Below, piece by piece: positions 11,818-31,724 of a stretch of DNA of 64,000 bases. Each line of letters begins with the position of its first letter. The first letter of the stretch is position 1. Both the position numbers and the translations under genes were made by a program. The notes beneath the pieces are model-generated. The model was given only the letters and a program-made list of their open reading frames with translations. It had not been told where the DNA came from and did not search any database. The stretch is from Spirodela intermedia. Its lineage: Eukaryota > Streptophyta > Magnoliopsida > Alismatales > Araceae. The stretch spans positions 670,501 to 734,500 of the forward strand of contig LR746270.1 in assembly GCA_902729315.2 (NCBI GenBank). Direction: 5' to 3'.

Positions 11818-13267
11818 ATGTTGCTGAGGAGCTCTTCCACGCCGATCCTCGGGTCTCTTCTCGCATCCTCTTCATGTTCCTCGCCCTATTTCTCTGAGAG
11901 CCCCGGCCATGGCACCGGCTGCAATCCCCTGGAGAGGACCCACTCTGATACCATTCATGGCAAGCTCTCCTTCCCCCACGGCGGCGCCGCCCACAACCAT
12001 GGCCACAACCACAGCCACCCCCTCAACGCCTCGTCCTTCCACGGCTTCTCCCTCCAATTATCCAACCCGCCCACTGCCTCTCCGGCGGAGCCCCATCCCG
12101 GAGCCCCGGTGGGCTTCCGCAGGGTGCAGTCCGAGGGTAATCTGAAGGAGATGGCGGTGGCCGATCTTCACGACGAGCATCGCCGCCCGAGCAACCTCCC
12201 TCAGCCGAACAAATCCCACCGGCGGCCGCCACCCGTCCTCGAGACTATCCCTTCCTTTTCCGTGTACAGCTCGAGGTTTGACGGGAGATACGGAGAAGCA
12301 GTGGTGGAGGAGGAGGAAGATGAACTCGACGAGGAGGAGATGAGCGAGGAATCTCCGACCACCCACCGGAACGTCGTGGGAGAATTCTTCTCTTCCGGCG
12401 AGAAAGGGAAGGTGGTGATGAAAACCGGCGGGGAACCCGGGGTCTCTCCTCTGTTTCTTGCCAGAGGGCTAGGGTTGGAGTTCGGAGACACAGCGTCGGG
12501 CCTCATCCTCGGAATTGGGGATAGTGGAGGTGGAATCGGAGGCGGCGGTGGCGCCGGTGGGCGTTCCCTCCTCGTCGACAGCAGCGGAAGCCAGTCCGAT
12601 ATGGAGGCGTATTACAAAAAGATGGTCGAGGAAGATCCGGGCAATTCCCTGCTTCTGAGGAACTACGCCCAGTTCTTGTACAAGGTATGGATTCCATCCC
12701 CTCCTCCCCTTTCCCCTTCTCCGATGATTTCTCTCTACACAGATCTTTTTTGAGCTCATCTCTATACGTCTTCATCATCTTCATGCCCCGCCGATACTCA
12801 TCCCTCCCCTGATGGCCGACCTGACCCTCTGATTCTGCCGTCCAGTCCAAGGGAGATCTGCAGCGCGCAGAGGAATACTACTCGCGTGCGATGCTTGCAG
12901 AGCCTGGGGACGGGGAGGTCCTGTCTCAATACGCAAAGCTGATGTGGGAGCTCCACCACGACCGCGAGAGGGCGTCCGGATACTTCGAACAGGCCGTTCA
13001 AGCAGCACCTCAGGACAGGTACGCCCTCCTCCCCATTGCGTCAACTCCCTCTGCACTTGCATAATCCCCACGGTTGGTCGCTAATCTGGTTTCCCCCTCT
13101 CCGGCAGCCATGTTCTTGCCTCGTACGCCGGCTTCCTCTGGGAGGCGGAGGAAGACGAAGACGACGACGATGGGGACGCCGCGAAATCGGAGGCGTACTT
13201 CGCCGGGGCGCAGGTCCCCTTCGGCGCGCTGGCCTCCGCTGCCCATCCTCGGCCGTTGTCCTGCTAA
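11818..13267 (+). CDS. TPR-like superfamily protein
   Basis: Exons are 11818-12684, 12846-13018 and 13108-13267 (phases 0 and 2), giving 399 residues. The N-terminal half is low-complexity: a Ser-rich start (LLRSSSTPILGSLL), a His/Asn stretch, an acidic run EEEEDELDEEEMSEE and a Gly-rich run. The C-terminal third carries TPR-like helices: MEAYYKKMVEEDPGNSLLLR, GDLQRAEEYYSRAMLAEPGD and ERASGYFEQAVQAAPQD, then a DDDD stretch. This is the layout of the plant TPR-like family of At1g80130, At4g17940 and At5g20190 type, whose biochemical role is unknown. It is convergent with the G3BP-like gene, 532 bases away. The exact C-terminus depends on the last acceptor at 13107, which keeps the helical repeat in frame. 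Confidence 0.85.
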
Positions 13268-13799
13268 GGCGATCAATCAATCTATGGTCTCCGCGGGCGA
13301 GGAGGAGCCTGCATGTGAGGAGACCACGATGAAAGACATCGAGGGCAAAGATTCTCTGGAGTTCGATCCTTGTGGTCCGGATTGTTAGTAGGCTTGTTAT
13401 TAACAATAATTGATATTGTCGCGGTCCTCGCCACCTTATACAGACCCCTTCTATTATTTCCCACTTCCTCTCTCTCTACTCCCTCTGTCGGTGAGAAGTT
13501 TTGCAGGAAGAGAGAGAGAGAGAGAACCAGGGAGGACATCCAGTAGACATCTATCTCTCGATCTTCGTTAACACCAGCAAAGTCAAAAAAGGGCAACAGA
13601 AGCAGGAATGCGCATTCATCCCTCCCTCTTCTCCACGTCAACAAGACAACGTCCAGAAAGAAAAGGCAAAAGAGAAAGGAAAAGGATGGGGAAACTCCTC
13701 TTCTCCGTCGTCTCCAAGAAACACAAGGCAGTAGGCCGGGGAGAGGCATAATAAACAGGGAGAAAGAACCGGGTCAAAACTATCTTCAGTCCATCCAAC
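13268..13799. other. Convergent 3' spacer
   Basis: This lies between the stop codons of the TPR-like (+) and G3BP-like (-) genes and presumably holds both 3' untranslated regions. I see a short GA tract near 13512-13526 and no gene. Confidence 0.5.
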
Positions 13800-20740
<6,941 letters not shown>

Positions 20741-22271
20741 TTCTTGCCCTAGCATAGCATGCAGCGGACTCCCCCAGCTTCCACCCCCCTCCCGAGGAAT
20801 CCTAGATCTGCGAAATCGAAACCTCGGCGGCTCCTTAAACTTTCTCACTCGCAGAAGGATCTGAGAATTGCTCCGCCGAAGGAGAAGAGATTCACAGTTC
20901 TTGCCTCGCCCTCGCCTTTATCCCTCCCTGATGGCCTAGTTGCCTCGCGAGGCGGCCTTTGGAGACGGCGTCGAAATTATATCCTCGTGGACAGATCAGG
21001 GGCCGTCGGATAGCGGCGGTAGCTGATGAGGGCGATCGACGGTTAGATTCGAAAGTCGTTCTCCATCTCTATCCCTGTCCATTCGATCGGTGGACCACCT
21101 CGTTTCGCCGCGTTTTTCTCACTTTCCGAACTAAAATAATTATCCCATCTAATACACTCGTAAAATGTTTTTCTCCACTCTCCTGGAAGAAAAAAATCGC
21201 CTTCCAGAAGCCTAAATGGGCCGAACCGGAGATATAAATGTCCTAGATGCTAATAGGCCAGGCCCAAATTATTGAAGCCGGCCCTCCCCTTGTGGGATCC
21301 ACTTGTCGAGAGCTTGGCCCATTAATCATAGCCCTGCTTCTGAAAGGGACCATGACCAAACACCATTAGCCCCCTTGATTTTTATATTTTTGTTTTGGAA
21401 CCTCCAGTCTGATGGAATATATTTTTTCATCCGGGGCAATGCAAATAGGAATCCATGTTAGGGGTATATGTACATTAAAAGATTGATATAAATGTATCGT
21501 GCTTTATCCTATAAACGATAATTAATAAAGTTCGAGGTCCTTTTTTGCAGATAGTTTGCCGGAATTAACTGTGATGAACGGAGCTCCGCGCATTAGGTTT
21601 GATAGAAGGAAAGGTGAACGGGAAGGGGAAGGGGAAGGGGGTGGCCGTCGAACGCATTAAACCAGGCTGTGTACTCCTCCGGCGAGCGCTCTTGGATTTG
21701 GAACTCTCATTTCTCCGACGGTTGTTCCTCTTGAATTTGCTTCGATAGTGTTTTCTGCAGAGTAGCTTTGATTCCTCAGCGTCGGCGTTGGAGTTTCTCC
21801 TCCACGAAATTGAGGTCGGCTTCCACGAACCTCCGGTGCCCTTCATCAGAACCAGGTATTCGTACGCCCTTCGATCGGGTCGGCACAAGGGAGATTGGCG
21901 GGGCCAAGGCTGGTGTCGGTGGGCTGTGGCGACGTTATTCCTCCGTCTTCCCTCCCCACCCCGTCCCCTAATTATGTTATGTTGCCGTGGCCGAGAACGT
22001 CAGAAGTAGAGCGAAATTGAATCGCACTCTTGGATGGATCATTTTGCTCTCCGATAACAGGGTTCGAAAGATTTTGCAATGTGTTATCTTCCCCTCTTAT
22101 CCAGGTAGATTATGTTCTTCGAAACCCTTGCATTCAAGATTTGGGGAATATAATTTACAGTCAGCAATCCTCAATCGTCTCTTGGATTGGTTTTCTGATA
22201 TGCCATAGACTCTTGGGATCTTTGTCCCTACTTACTGCACCATCGAAGATCTTGGAATCCCGGTTAGACTG
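20741..22271. promoter_or_regulatory. Head-to-head intergenic region (G3BP-like / RIN13-like)
   Basis: This divergent spacer of about 1.5 kb contains both promoters. A cluster near 21540-22260 is probably the leader of the RIN13-like gene. It has several short frames and a good donor (aaccag/gtattc, near 21856), consistent with an untranslated first exon and a leader intron. A (GGGGAA)n-like tract at ~21621-21640 is visible. No separate gene is supported. Confidence 0.4.
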
Positions 22272-25200
22272 ATGGGTCAGGAACGGGTTATAGTGGAAAT
22301 AAGCTCTGATGAAGAGGATGAAGTCAGTGAGTCTGGCATGGAGTCTTTCGACTACGGGTCGTCCTTGGATTGGCTCTCAGATATGCTTGGACTTGAAGAT
22401 GATCCGTGGACTTCTGATGACCTCGTGGTGGTGGATGAATTCTCTTGCCACTCTCCAGTGGAGAAATTGGACTGCCTTCCACTCAGCACAGAAACATGCG
22501 TGTCTGCTGAAGATTCTGGCGATGACTGCCAGATACTGGACGATGACCCTGATAAACCCACTGAGGCCACTCAGGACGAAGGGGATCGCTCAGATGAACT
22601 TCTGATTGTTGGCGAGAAGGGTCAGGTGTGATTCCTACTTGCCATTCTCTCTCACTTTTTTTTTTCTCCCTTAGCAATACTGTTGCTGCGAATTAGAAGC
22701 GCTGGAATGCGATTATGCTCTGCCTGATCTTCGATATCTAATGAAAACATTGGGTTAGCTTCTGTGTTAACGCAACATATGAGCTTATCAGTTAGAAGCG
22801 TTGTTAATATGTTGACTCTGTCTATATATTTGGTGTTGCTCAAAAGTGATGCCAAGCAATTATGATTAGCAATTGTTATCTGTTGTGTCGAGATTAGCAA
22901 GTCAAAGTGTGTATTCTGGAAATCATGTGGACCGTCTAGCAATCGATGGGGTATTGCCATGATCTCGCTGTCAGAGTTTCTTGGCAGCTAATTCGATCGA
23001 GTCAGTGAATACTTGCGATTTCAGAACACGGTCTCATGAAATGACGAGTGAACCAGAAGACTCTCTTTCCAGAAAGAAAAGATGAATTAGTATAGTAGTC
23101 ACTGAATGTCCCACGAACATCATCTCATTAACATATTTTCTTTCCCTGGATAGACGATTGGGAAATGGAAAATTTCTCACCTACACCTCCTGGATTTTAT
23201 TTTTTTATGTTTTTAAATCCTTGGCATCTTTTATGATTGAGTTATGTATGATACTAGTTTATTACTATTATTATGTTTGTCATCATGCTTTCAGTAGTTC
23301 AATGCTTGTTGCAAAATGGTTGCGTTTTAACATGGCACAAAGATTATCAGTCGTCTGCCAATGTTTTTCTACCCAAAGTCATCTTCGGTGGTCCTCCCCT
23401 GTCAGATTAAAAGACTCTTTGAGATTGGTCAAACTTGAATCCTGGAAGCATGTTGATTGTTTCCAGGATGTTAAGCTCAATTTTTGACTTCAACCGCATT
23501 ATTTCTGTTTCCAGGGTGAGATCTTACTTTGTTAAGAAACATGTGGTCAAAGCCCCTGTTTGTTTTTCATACCAAAAACCGACCAATGTTGTGCTTAAAT
23601 TTATATTCGAATGGTATTTCTACATTTTTCTCGTCTGTGGAGTTCATCTGATGGAGATTGAAATTCACCTGTTCTTTAATATTTATATTTTTTTCCGGTA
23701 ATTTAGATCATAAACGTGGGACTTACGTCTCTGAAATGGTATTTGTATAACTCTGCGGGATTGTGACGAGAAAATAACAAATGGGAGAGCATCAGACAGA
23801 ACCTAAATCAAATATCTATCCGATTCAACACCAGCCGATTCAGGGTAGACAGCTGGTGTTTTTACCTGAAGAGGGAACTGTGGATGGAAACACCGTTGGA
23901 TAAAACATGTCCCTAGATTTGATATAATCGGAAGGTTTACTATAAATAGAAGGTGTTCTCTTGGTTTACTATAAATAGAGGGTGGGGCTGACTGACAGTG
24001 AACCTGCGATGAGTTGCTGCAAGATCCGCTATGCTTCTGAGATCAAGGATCCGATGTCTAAACCTAAACCCACCTTCTTCTTCTTCTTCTTCTTTATGTC
24101 ATGCAGGTGGCCTGCAGAGATTTTCCTCACTCGAGGCATCTGTGTGCAACATTCCCATTCGCTACCACTTCGCACGAGAAGTTCTGCAACATGGTGAGCC
24201 AGAAGTAGCTCACATTCCCAGTCGTTACCTTTCTTCGTCCCTCTCTAGCTTCTGTTATCATCGACAACCAGAGAAACAGTCTTACCGTTGACATTGCAGT
24301 GCCATTGCTACGTCTGCGACGTGCCTGCGCCTTGCGGCTATTGGGGCCGTAGTTCATGCAGCTCCGGCCACTGTCACTCTACAGACAGAGAAGAGCGGTG
24401 GGTATCAGAGAGGAAGGCTCTGAAGCTTCTTCAACAGACGGCAGAAAATAGAGAAGAACACCGATTTTCGATTCTGTCCGTGAGGCCGCCGGTCGTCAAG
24501 GCCACCGGCGTGAGGCCTCGCCCCCATAATTTGCCGCCGGCGAGATCTTCTTCCATCGGCTCCGGGACGGCGCCGCCTCGAGCTTCAGGCATAGGCCACA
24601 GCAGAGCCGAGTCGGTTTCTGTGCAAGCTCCCGTCTCCGTGCGGATCGGCCTTGCTGCCTCAGCGCGGCCGCGGATTTCAGAGTCCTCCAGGCTCCACCC
24701 ATTCCGCCGCTGCTCGGCGGCGGAGCCCGGCGGCGCTCAGAGGTTGGCGACCACCGCCCGCAGCCAATCCTCCGGCCTCCTCTCCGGCGCCCTGAGAAAC
24801 AACCCGCAGCTGAGCAGATCCCGGACTTCTTCTGCTGCTGGAATAACTCACAGCAACCAGATGGATCAACAGGGTTCCTCTTCACCGTCGGGTGCGTCCT
24901 TTCTGAATGTGCCGACGAAGAAGCCGAGGACTTCTGTTTCTACCCATCAGGTATACTACAGGAAACCGCAGAGAGACCCTCATATCTCACCGCCGGCGAC
25001 GGCGGCGACGGATGAGAGCTTCAGGAAATGGCAGGGAGTTCTCCTCGGCCATAGTCCCAATCTCGGGAAGAACTTCCGGCCCTACACCCCGGCGGCCAGC
25101 GTGAGCTCCCGCAGCGGCACTGCTCCGGCGGGGAGCACCCCGAGAAGTATTCCGGCTGGCGGCGAGTTCGGTGGCGCGGCTCGTGTCCCGACGGAGAGCG

Positions 25201-25373
25201 CGCAGCTGCTGAAGAAACCCTCTGTGAATCTCTATGGCTTGCCTCAGAGGAGCCAAGCTCCTCCGGCGGGAGCTCCATTTGAGGGAGGTGGTGACGGCTC
25301 CTTCGGCCATGCGCCCGCCCGTGAAGCGGCGGCGAGGGGTCGCGCTCGAAGAGACGATCAACGAGGAAGGTAG
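22272..25373 (+). CDS. RIN13: RPM1-interacting protein 13-like
   Basis: Exons are 22272-22625, 24107-24193 and 24300-25373 (both introns phase 0), giving 504 residues. Residues 1-118 are very acidic (VEISSDEEDE, DSGDDCQILDDDPD). The short middle exon and the start of exon 3 build a Cys/His-rich module: VACRDFPHSRHLC, then CNMCHCYVCDVPAPCGYW, then CHSTDRE. That module is typical of plant RIN13-type proteins and may bind metal. The remaining ~300 residues are Ser/Pro/Arg-rich and probably disordered. Arabidopsis RIN13 binds the NB-LRR receptor RPM1 and is nuclear; the role here is inferred from the shared module only. A plain (CTT)n pyrimidine tract precedes the exon 2 acceptor. The gene is convergent with the IMK2-like gene. 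Confidence 0.78.
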
Positions 25374-25869
25374 CGGGCTTCTCCAGGTCCTGTCTGAGGA
25401 GATGAGATCCTTCCTCTTCCTCGGTTGTATATCCACCCTCATCCTCCTTCCTCCTCTCTGTGTTGCTCCCTGTGTTTCTGAGATCTGCAAACTCGTCATG
25501 TACAGCAACTGCGGAGATTTTTGCAGGGAGCATCTAACAATCAGAAGAAATATTTGCAGGGAGGATCTGATTCGTAATTGTCATATGATTTGACAAAATC
25601 GAGGAAGATTCATTTAAATAGAAAAAATGACATTTTTGTAATGTCGGATGCCATTTTTACAGAACAGGGAAGATCATCCCATTTCTCGAAACAGCAAAAT
25701 AAGCGGATAAAATCAATTCCATATAGGAGAGAGAAGATCGTCCCGACAAGAACAATTGGTCTCTTGGGTTTCTTCTCTCTCCTCATCTTATTGCTTTCTA
25801 CTGGAACAAATTCAGATGCATAAAAAAAGGGACATTAATTAAATAGAATAGGAAGCTTCTATCGCTGAT
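25374..25869. other. Convergent 3' spacer
   Basis: Both flanking genes end here. The sequence drops to AT-rich and contains no frame with recognisable content. A near-repeat (gcagggagcatctaa / gcagggaggatctga) is seen at ~25524-25572. Confidence 0.45.
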
Positions 25870-28496
25870 CTATGATTTCTGGTCGTCGTCTGTCGGCGGG
25901 GATGTTGACCCGCCGCCGGCGGGATTCTTCTCGTCGTCGTCACCTCCTCCATTGGCGGCGGAGGAGGGCGCCGCCGGGGAGGTGCCCGCCAACTCCGGCT
26001 TGATCTCTTCCAGCTGCTGGAGGATCTGCTGGGCCTCCGGCCTCGCCGCCGCGGAGGGGTCAACGCAGTGGAGAGCCAGCTTCAGAGTGTTGAGCAGCTC
26101 GTCCCCCGTGGTCCCCTCCGCGTCCCTCATGAGCTCGAGGTCAAAGACCTCGTTGGTCCACTCCTCCTTCACGATGGAGGCGACCCACTGTGGGAGGTCA
26201 ACGCCGTTCATCGCCTCGCCGGGGGACTTGCCGGTGAGGAGCTCCAGCATGACCACCCCCAGGCTGTAGACGTCAGTCTTCACGCTGGCCTTCTTGAGCT
26301 TAGACAGCTCCGGGGCGCGGTAACCCAACGCGCCGGCGGTGGCGATCACGTTGGAGTTGGCGGCGGCCGACATCAGCCTGGAGAGCCCGTAATCAGCGAT
26401 CTTGGCGTTGACCTGCTCGTCCAGCAGGATGTTCCCGCTGGTCAAATTCCCGTGGACCATGTTCTCGTGGGTGTGGAGGTGGTGGAGCCCCCTCGTCGCC
26501 CCCATCACTATCTTCATCCTCGTCGGCCAGTCAATGGGCGTATCAGGCCCTCTCGCTGCATCACCCCCACCACACAGATGATCTTAGAGAGAGAAGGAGA
26601 GAGAAATAGTGAAAAGGTCAACGGGTGAGGGATGGGAATTTTTAGCTCACCGTGGAGGAAGGCGGCGAGACTCCCCTTGGGCATGTAGTCAAACACCAGG
26701 AGCTTCTCTCCCTTGGGGCCTAGGTAGTAAGCTCTGAGGGCGAGGAGATTGGAATGCCGGATCTTCCCCAGGACGTTGACTTCGGCCTCAAACTCCTTCT
26801 GGTTCTTAGCGATCTTCTCCCTCAGGCGCTTCACCGCCACCTGGTTCCCGTCCTCGAGGGTGGCCTTGTACACGGTCCCGTAGGTGCTCTTCCCCATGAT
26901 CTCCGCCGTCGCGCAGAGAAGGTCGTCGGCGGTGAAAACCAGAGGCCCGTCGAAGTGGACTAGCTTCCCGCCAGTGTCTCCGCCTGACTCCACCTCGGTC
27001 CCGCTCGACGGCGCCGCCTTCTCCCCTCTGCTGGCCGCCCCCGCGGCGGCGCTCTTCCTGCTCTGGTCAGTCCTTTTCCTGATCAGGCAAATGAGGAGGA
27101 CGCAGCAGAGAACCAGGAGGAGGAAGAGGACGGCTCCGATGACTATCAGAATGATGTCCTTGGTGCTCAGCCTGTGGCCGTCGCCGCTTCTCGGAGCTTC
27201 AGGGGTCGTCATCGTCGTCGGAGGGAGGCTCGGAGGAGGAGTCAACGGGCAGGGGGGCGAACCCTTGTACCCACAGAGCTGAAGATTTCCTCTGAAAGAA
27301 GAGGAGTTGAATTTCTCGGAGAGGAGGGAGGGGACCTCCCCGGAGAGGTTGTTGTCGGAGACGTTGAAGAGGCTGAGGTTTGTGAGTCTAGCGAGAGTCC
27401 CCGGAATAACCCCGGTGAAGTTGTTCTCCGACAAATCGAGACGAGACAAGCCGGAGATGTTACCGATGGTCGCCGGAATCGGCCCTTGGAACCGGTTGCC
27501 CTTCAGGGAGAGGAAAGAGAGATTCTTGAGCCCGTCAATGGCGTCGGGTATAAGATCCCCCAGGAGGTTTCCCTCGAGGTTGAGCTCGATCAGGGAGGTC
27601 AGGTTGCAGAGAGAAGCCGGGAATCCTCCTCCAATGGAGTTTTCCGAGATATCCAGCCTCTGAAGCACGGGAAGATTACCCAAGTCCTCGGGGATGCTGC
27701 CATTGATCCGATTGTTGCTGATGGTGACGACCTGCAAGCTCTGCAACCTCCCAAGAGAAGCAGGAAGGTCACCGGTGAAGAAGTTGTGGTCTAGGTTCAG
27801 GATCTGGAGCCGGTGGGCGGCCGAACCAGAGGCAGAACTGCCGCCCCAGCCGTCGGGAATGTTGCCGGAGAGGAGGTTGTGGTGGAGGGAGAGAAAGGTG
27901 AGAGACGGCGACTGGGCCAGGCCGATGGGGACTCCGCCGGAGAGATTGTTGTGGCTGAGGTTGAGCCTGTAGAGCTTGGTGGAGGCGGCGATGTCGGCGG
28001 GAATGGGGCCCCTGAGGTAGTTGTTGCTCAGATCTAGGGTTTGCAGTAGGGGGCAGGAGGCGATGGAACGGGGGATGGTGCCGGAGAGGCGATTATTGAA
28101 CAGGTAGAGGCCTCTGAGATTAGGGAGGAAGCCGATGGCGGAGGGGACAGCGCCGCCGATGAAGTTGTCGTGAAGGTTGAGCTTCCTGAGGGCGGTGAGC
28201 TGGGCGATCCCGTCGGAGATTCGACCTCCGAGTCCCCGCCATGGGAGCTGGATGGAGATGACCTGCCCCTGAGCGCACTTGATCCCTTCCCAGCCGCCGG
28301 AGCAGGCGCCGACGCCGGAGTCGTTCCAGCTCCTCAGAAACCCTCGCCGGTCCACCAGGCCCCGCTTGAAGGCCTGCAGGCCCTGGTAATCCGCCTGAGT
28401 GATGACGACCCCGTCCCATGGCTGCCCTAGCGATGGATGGCAAGCCAGGAGGAAGACGAACAGCACCCGGAGGAGGACATGATAGGGCCAGCCCAT
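25870..28496 (-). CDS. IMK2: LRR receptor-like kinase, IMK2 type, probably kinase-dead
   Basis: Exons are 28496-26651 and 26555-25870, giving 843 residues (Arabidopsis IMK2 is about 836). The signal peptide is followed by the IMK2/IMK3-type N-terminus ([28 protein letters not shown]). About eleven leucine-rich repeats, a Pro/Thr juxtamembrane stretch, one transmembrane helix ([20 protein letters not shown]) and a kinase domain follow. The kinase keeps the Lys of VAVK and the APE-like APEL, but HRD is HGN ([13 protein letters not shown]), DFG is DYG (IADYGLSR) and the glycine loop reads GKSTYG. The catalytic Asp is missing, so phosphotransfer is unlikely. The same changes occur in the Arabidopsis protein, so this is family history rather than local decay. 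It is a plasma-membrane receptor linked to meristem signalling by homology; the ligand is unknown. I chose ATG 28496 because it starts the signal peptide. Confidence 0.92.
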
Positions 28497-28873
28497 AAGG
28501 TCGGAGGAAGAAGAGGAGGAGTGAGATGAGCCCTTCCTCTCCGCCTTTCTGCTGTCAGTCTGCAACTGCAAGGAGGAAGACGAACCAGAGGAGGAGTTTG
28601 GTTGTGGGGCTCTGAGACAAGTGGGGGGAAAGGAGGAGAAGGACAGTGGAGAAGAGGATGAAGGGAAGGTGAAAACCAGAGGGAGAGCTCAGAAGAGGGG
28701 AAGATGGTGACGGCCCTGGTTAAGCTCCTGCTGTCGTCCCCCAAGGATGACTGCCAACGGCTAGTTTCCCATTTAATAAATGGAAGAAAACAGGGCCCAA
28801 CCCAGGCGCTCTGGCTGCAACGGCTAGCCCTGCACTCCCTCACGTGACCCAGACCAACGACAAAAATCCCCAG

Positions 28874-28908
<35 letters not shown>

Positions 28909-29695
28909 CTCGGTCGTTGAAAGATGCCAGCCATTTCCACGTCAAAGTGATATTGGAAAATATTCAATAAATGTTAAAAAAATCCCAGATACATATGACT
29001 TAATTTTGAGGGACACCATTATAAAATTAAATAATAAAACATCACCCTCTCTAATTTCTGCAATTTACGCAATATTATAATAATTATATTAAATTCGTGT
29101 CACTATTTTTTATTTCTTTTACTAAAAAATAATTTTCCATTTATCAAACTCAATCGGGGACGGTGACGATGGATCAGCTAATTTATTGGTCTCGTTGACT
29201 TGCAGAGAATGGATCATGAAATGATAAAATTCCCACGTGTATTAATGGTAAAATCAAAATGAAAAAAAATGGTCTTCATCCGCTGACGTCAGTATGGTTT
29301 CTTGGTCACATCCGTAGATAAATCTACCAAGTCAAAGATCCTCGTTAAATAAATGTGCGAATATTATAATTTTTAAATAAGAAGAAAATGTGGGAATATT
29401 TATCATTTCCAAGCGACTTCCTCTTCGGATTTTCCGAGGCCATTGATTATCGTATTTTATTAAATACTCATAAAATATCGACGTGATCCCATTTCCGTGC
29501 ATGTCGCGTAGATCTACGTGACGAGGGAATAATTGAAAATACGCAATATATCTCCATTTACAACGCGAGGATTTGTAATCGATCAAATGGACTCCAGTCG
29601 AGGAGTATCTGGCTAATGTCAACGGAATCGTCCGGCGGTTGGTGGCGGGCTGGCGTTCCCGGGAAAAAGAAGCGAACGCCCGTTGACTTTCTTGC
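28497..29695. promoter_or_regulatory. IMK2 promoter and beta-amylase 3' flank
   Basis: The part near 28500-28950 is the IMK2 leader and promoter, with a perfect (CT)n at about 28876-28905. From ~28950 to 29600 the DNA is AT-rich and featureless. The last stretch before 29696 is the 3' side of the beta-amylase gene. No further gene is supported. Confidence 0.4.
28876..28905. repeat. (CT)n microsatellite upstream of IMK2
   Basis: A perfect tract of about 15 CT units about 380 bases upstream of the IMK2 ATG, reading as (GA)n on the coding strand. Confidence 0.95.
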
Positions 29696-31724
29696 TCATT
29701 GGCGGGTGAGGGCGACGGCGGTCTCCATGGGGAGCCCCGTCGTGGTGACGAAGATCTCCGCCTCCCTCTCCACCTGCTCCAGGCAGCGGTGTGGCTCCCT
29801 CCCCTCCGCCATCTTCCTCACGAAGGAGACGAATCTCCGCCAGTTATCCGACTGGAACAGGTCGGGGTTCATCCGCAGGTACGTGAAGGCGCACATCATC
29901 TCGCCGCCGCCGCCGCCGCCGCCCTTCGCCGCCGTCTGCAAGATCTGCTCGTGGGCCCCCTCGTCGTAGCGGGGGAGAGCGTTCTCGCCGGCGAGAGCAA
30001 CGCCGGCCTTGCTCGCGGCCTGCGCAACCTGCCGCACCAGCTTCTCTGGTCCGCACTGGGCGTCCCCGGGCTGCTCGTAGTCCTTCATCTCCACGCAGGT
30101 GAAGTTGAAGATGGCGCCATAACGGGCCAGCATGCGGGCGATGGGCAGGTAGCCGTCGCGTTCGCGGGTGTTGTAGTACCCCGCCGTCAGCTCCGGCGCG
30201 TGGGAGCGCGTCCCGTAGTGCCAGTGGATGCCGGCGACCTTCACCGAGATCTTCACCGCCGGGAGCTCACGGAAGATGGCGGAAGCCCTGTCGAGAATCC
30301 TCTCGCCGTGGTCCAGCAGCAGCTGGGAGTACCAGGAGAGGAAGAACTCGCCGTAGGGTCCGCTCCAGCCGCCGTCGCGGCGGAAGAACGAAGTGTCCTC
30401 AGGCCAGTTGTTGTAGTTGCCGGCGTCGGAGGGGCCGCCGTGGCCCCACTCTGGCTTCCCCGCCGCCTCCGCCGCGGCCTTCAAGCTCCCGATCATGTAC
30501 TGGAAGTAGAAGAGCACTGTGAGATGGAGATCTTTTCGACAGAGTCCATGAAGAAGAGCTGGAAGAGAGAGAGGTGGGTACCTTGTCGTAGCACTGGAAA
30601 GCGCCGATGCCGGGGAATCTCCAGGTGCCATTCATCTCCGGGTAGGAGGGGTATCTGAGCTCACCGGCGGGGCCCATCCCGACTTGGATCTCCTGAGGAA
30701 GAGGAAGAAGACGACACACCATTAAGAAAAGCTGCTCTCCACACACACAGAAGAAGAGAAACGTCTCCTGAGGCAGTCGGCTTGACGGGGATGAGGAACT
30801 TACGACGATGGTGGAACCGAGGTAGGCGGCGAAGTGGTCGCGGAAAGCGCGCATGAAGTCGGCGTAGCACTGCACCGGCGAACGGCCCTTGAGAACCGGC
30901 AGCGTGTCGCAGCCCAGGGAGACGTACTCGTAGTTCCGCCGCCCCCACTGGTCCGTGTAGGCCAGATCCTGATCTCTGTCAATCTCCTCCACAACCCAGC
31001 CCGGCAACGGTATCCTGAAACAAGCAGACCGTCTCAAATCACGGGATCCGAGAAGGGGAAAAGGATGGAGGAAGAAGAAGAAGAAGGGGTGAGGAGCAAC
31101 AACGTACGTGCAGGAGTCCCCGACGTTGCCTCCGCACTGGTGGAAGGACATGACGGCCTGGACTTTGAGGCCATGCCGGGAGGCCATCTCCATGAGCTCG
31201 GTGTAGCCGCGCCAGTCGTACTCCCCGGGGCGCTCCTTCTCCACTAGCCCCCACCACACGTCTACCATCACCCCCTCCACCCCTGCGCTCTTCAGCGCTT
31301 GCAGGCTCACGTTCATCGCCTTCTTCCGATTCAATCCCCCGCCGCTGGCGCGCACGGTGTCCAGGGGGAGCATCACGTACACCGGCACCCCCCTCGCCTT
31401 TCCCGCTGCCACCGCAGCGCCTTCGTGCTCAATCACAACCTCGGTCGCCGCCGGAGCATCGCCGGAGACCAGAGCCTGGCAGGCAGGCGTCAGGCCGGGG
31501 AGGGAGGAGCCCAGCAAGGGCGACCGACACGGACTCACCGGGGTAGAGATGGCGTCGATCTCGGGCCCTCCCTGCTTCCTGATCGAAGAACCCAGGTTAG
31601 GGCACCTCCATACGGCCGCCGCATTCACCACCGACGGAGCCTGCTCCGCCGCCGACGCCGCGCCGCAGTCGGCGACCGGCGTGCCGGAGAGGACTCCGAT
31701 CTGGTGGCCTATGCTCAGCGCCAT
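29696..31724 (-). CDS. BAM1: Chloroplastic beta-amylase
   Basis: Exons are 31724-31108, 31014-30804, 30692-30582 and 30499-29696 (1743 bases, 580 residues; Arabidopsis BAM1 is 575). The N-terminus starts [17 protein letters not shown], closely like BAM1, and acts as a chloroplast transit peptide. Glycoside hydrolase family 14 features are complete: the flexible loop HQCGGNVGD, the catalytic acid Glu in [12 protein letters not shown], the inner loop FNFTCVEM and the catalytic base Glu in [10 protein letters not shown]. The predicted activity is release of beta-maltose from non-reducing ends of alpha-1,4-glucans in stromal starch breakdown. A Gly run (KGGGGGGGE) replaces a variable loop near the C-terminus. 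A TATA-like element lies on the minus strand at ~31903-31910, about 180 bases before the ATG. Assignment to BAM1 over BAM3 rests on the N-terminal motif and length. Confidence 0.93.

Noticed and set aside
27174-27794. Plus-strand open frame of about 206 codons
   Set aside because: Antisense of the leucine-rich repeats of the IMK2-like gene.
29699-30658. Long plus-strand open frame (about 319 codons)
   Set aside because: It is the antisense shadow of beta-amylase exon 4; the minus strand carries all GH14 motifs.
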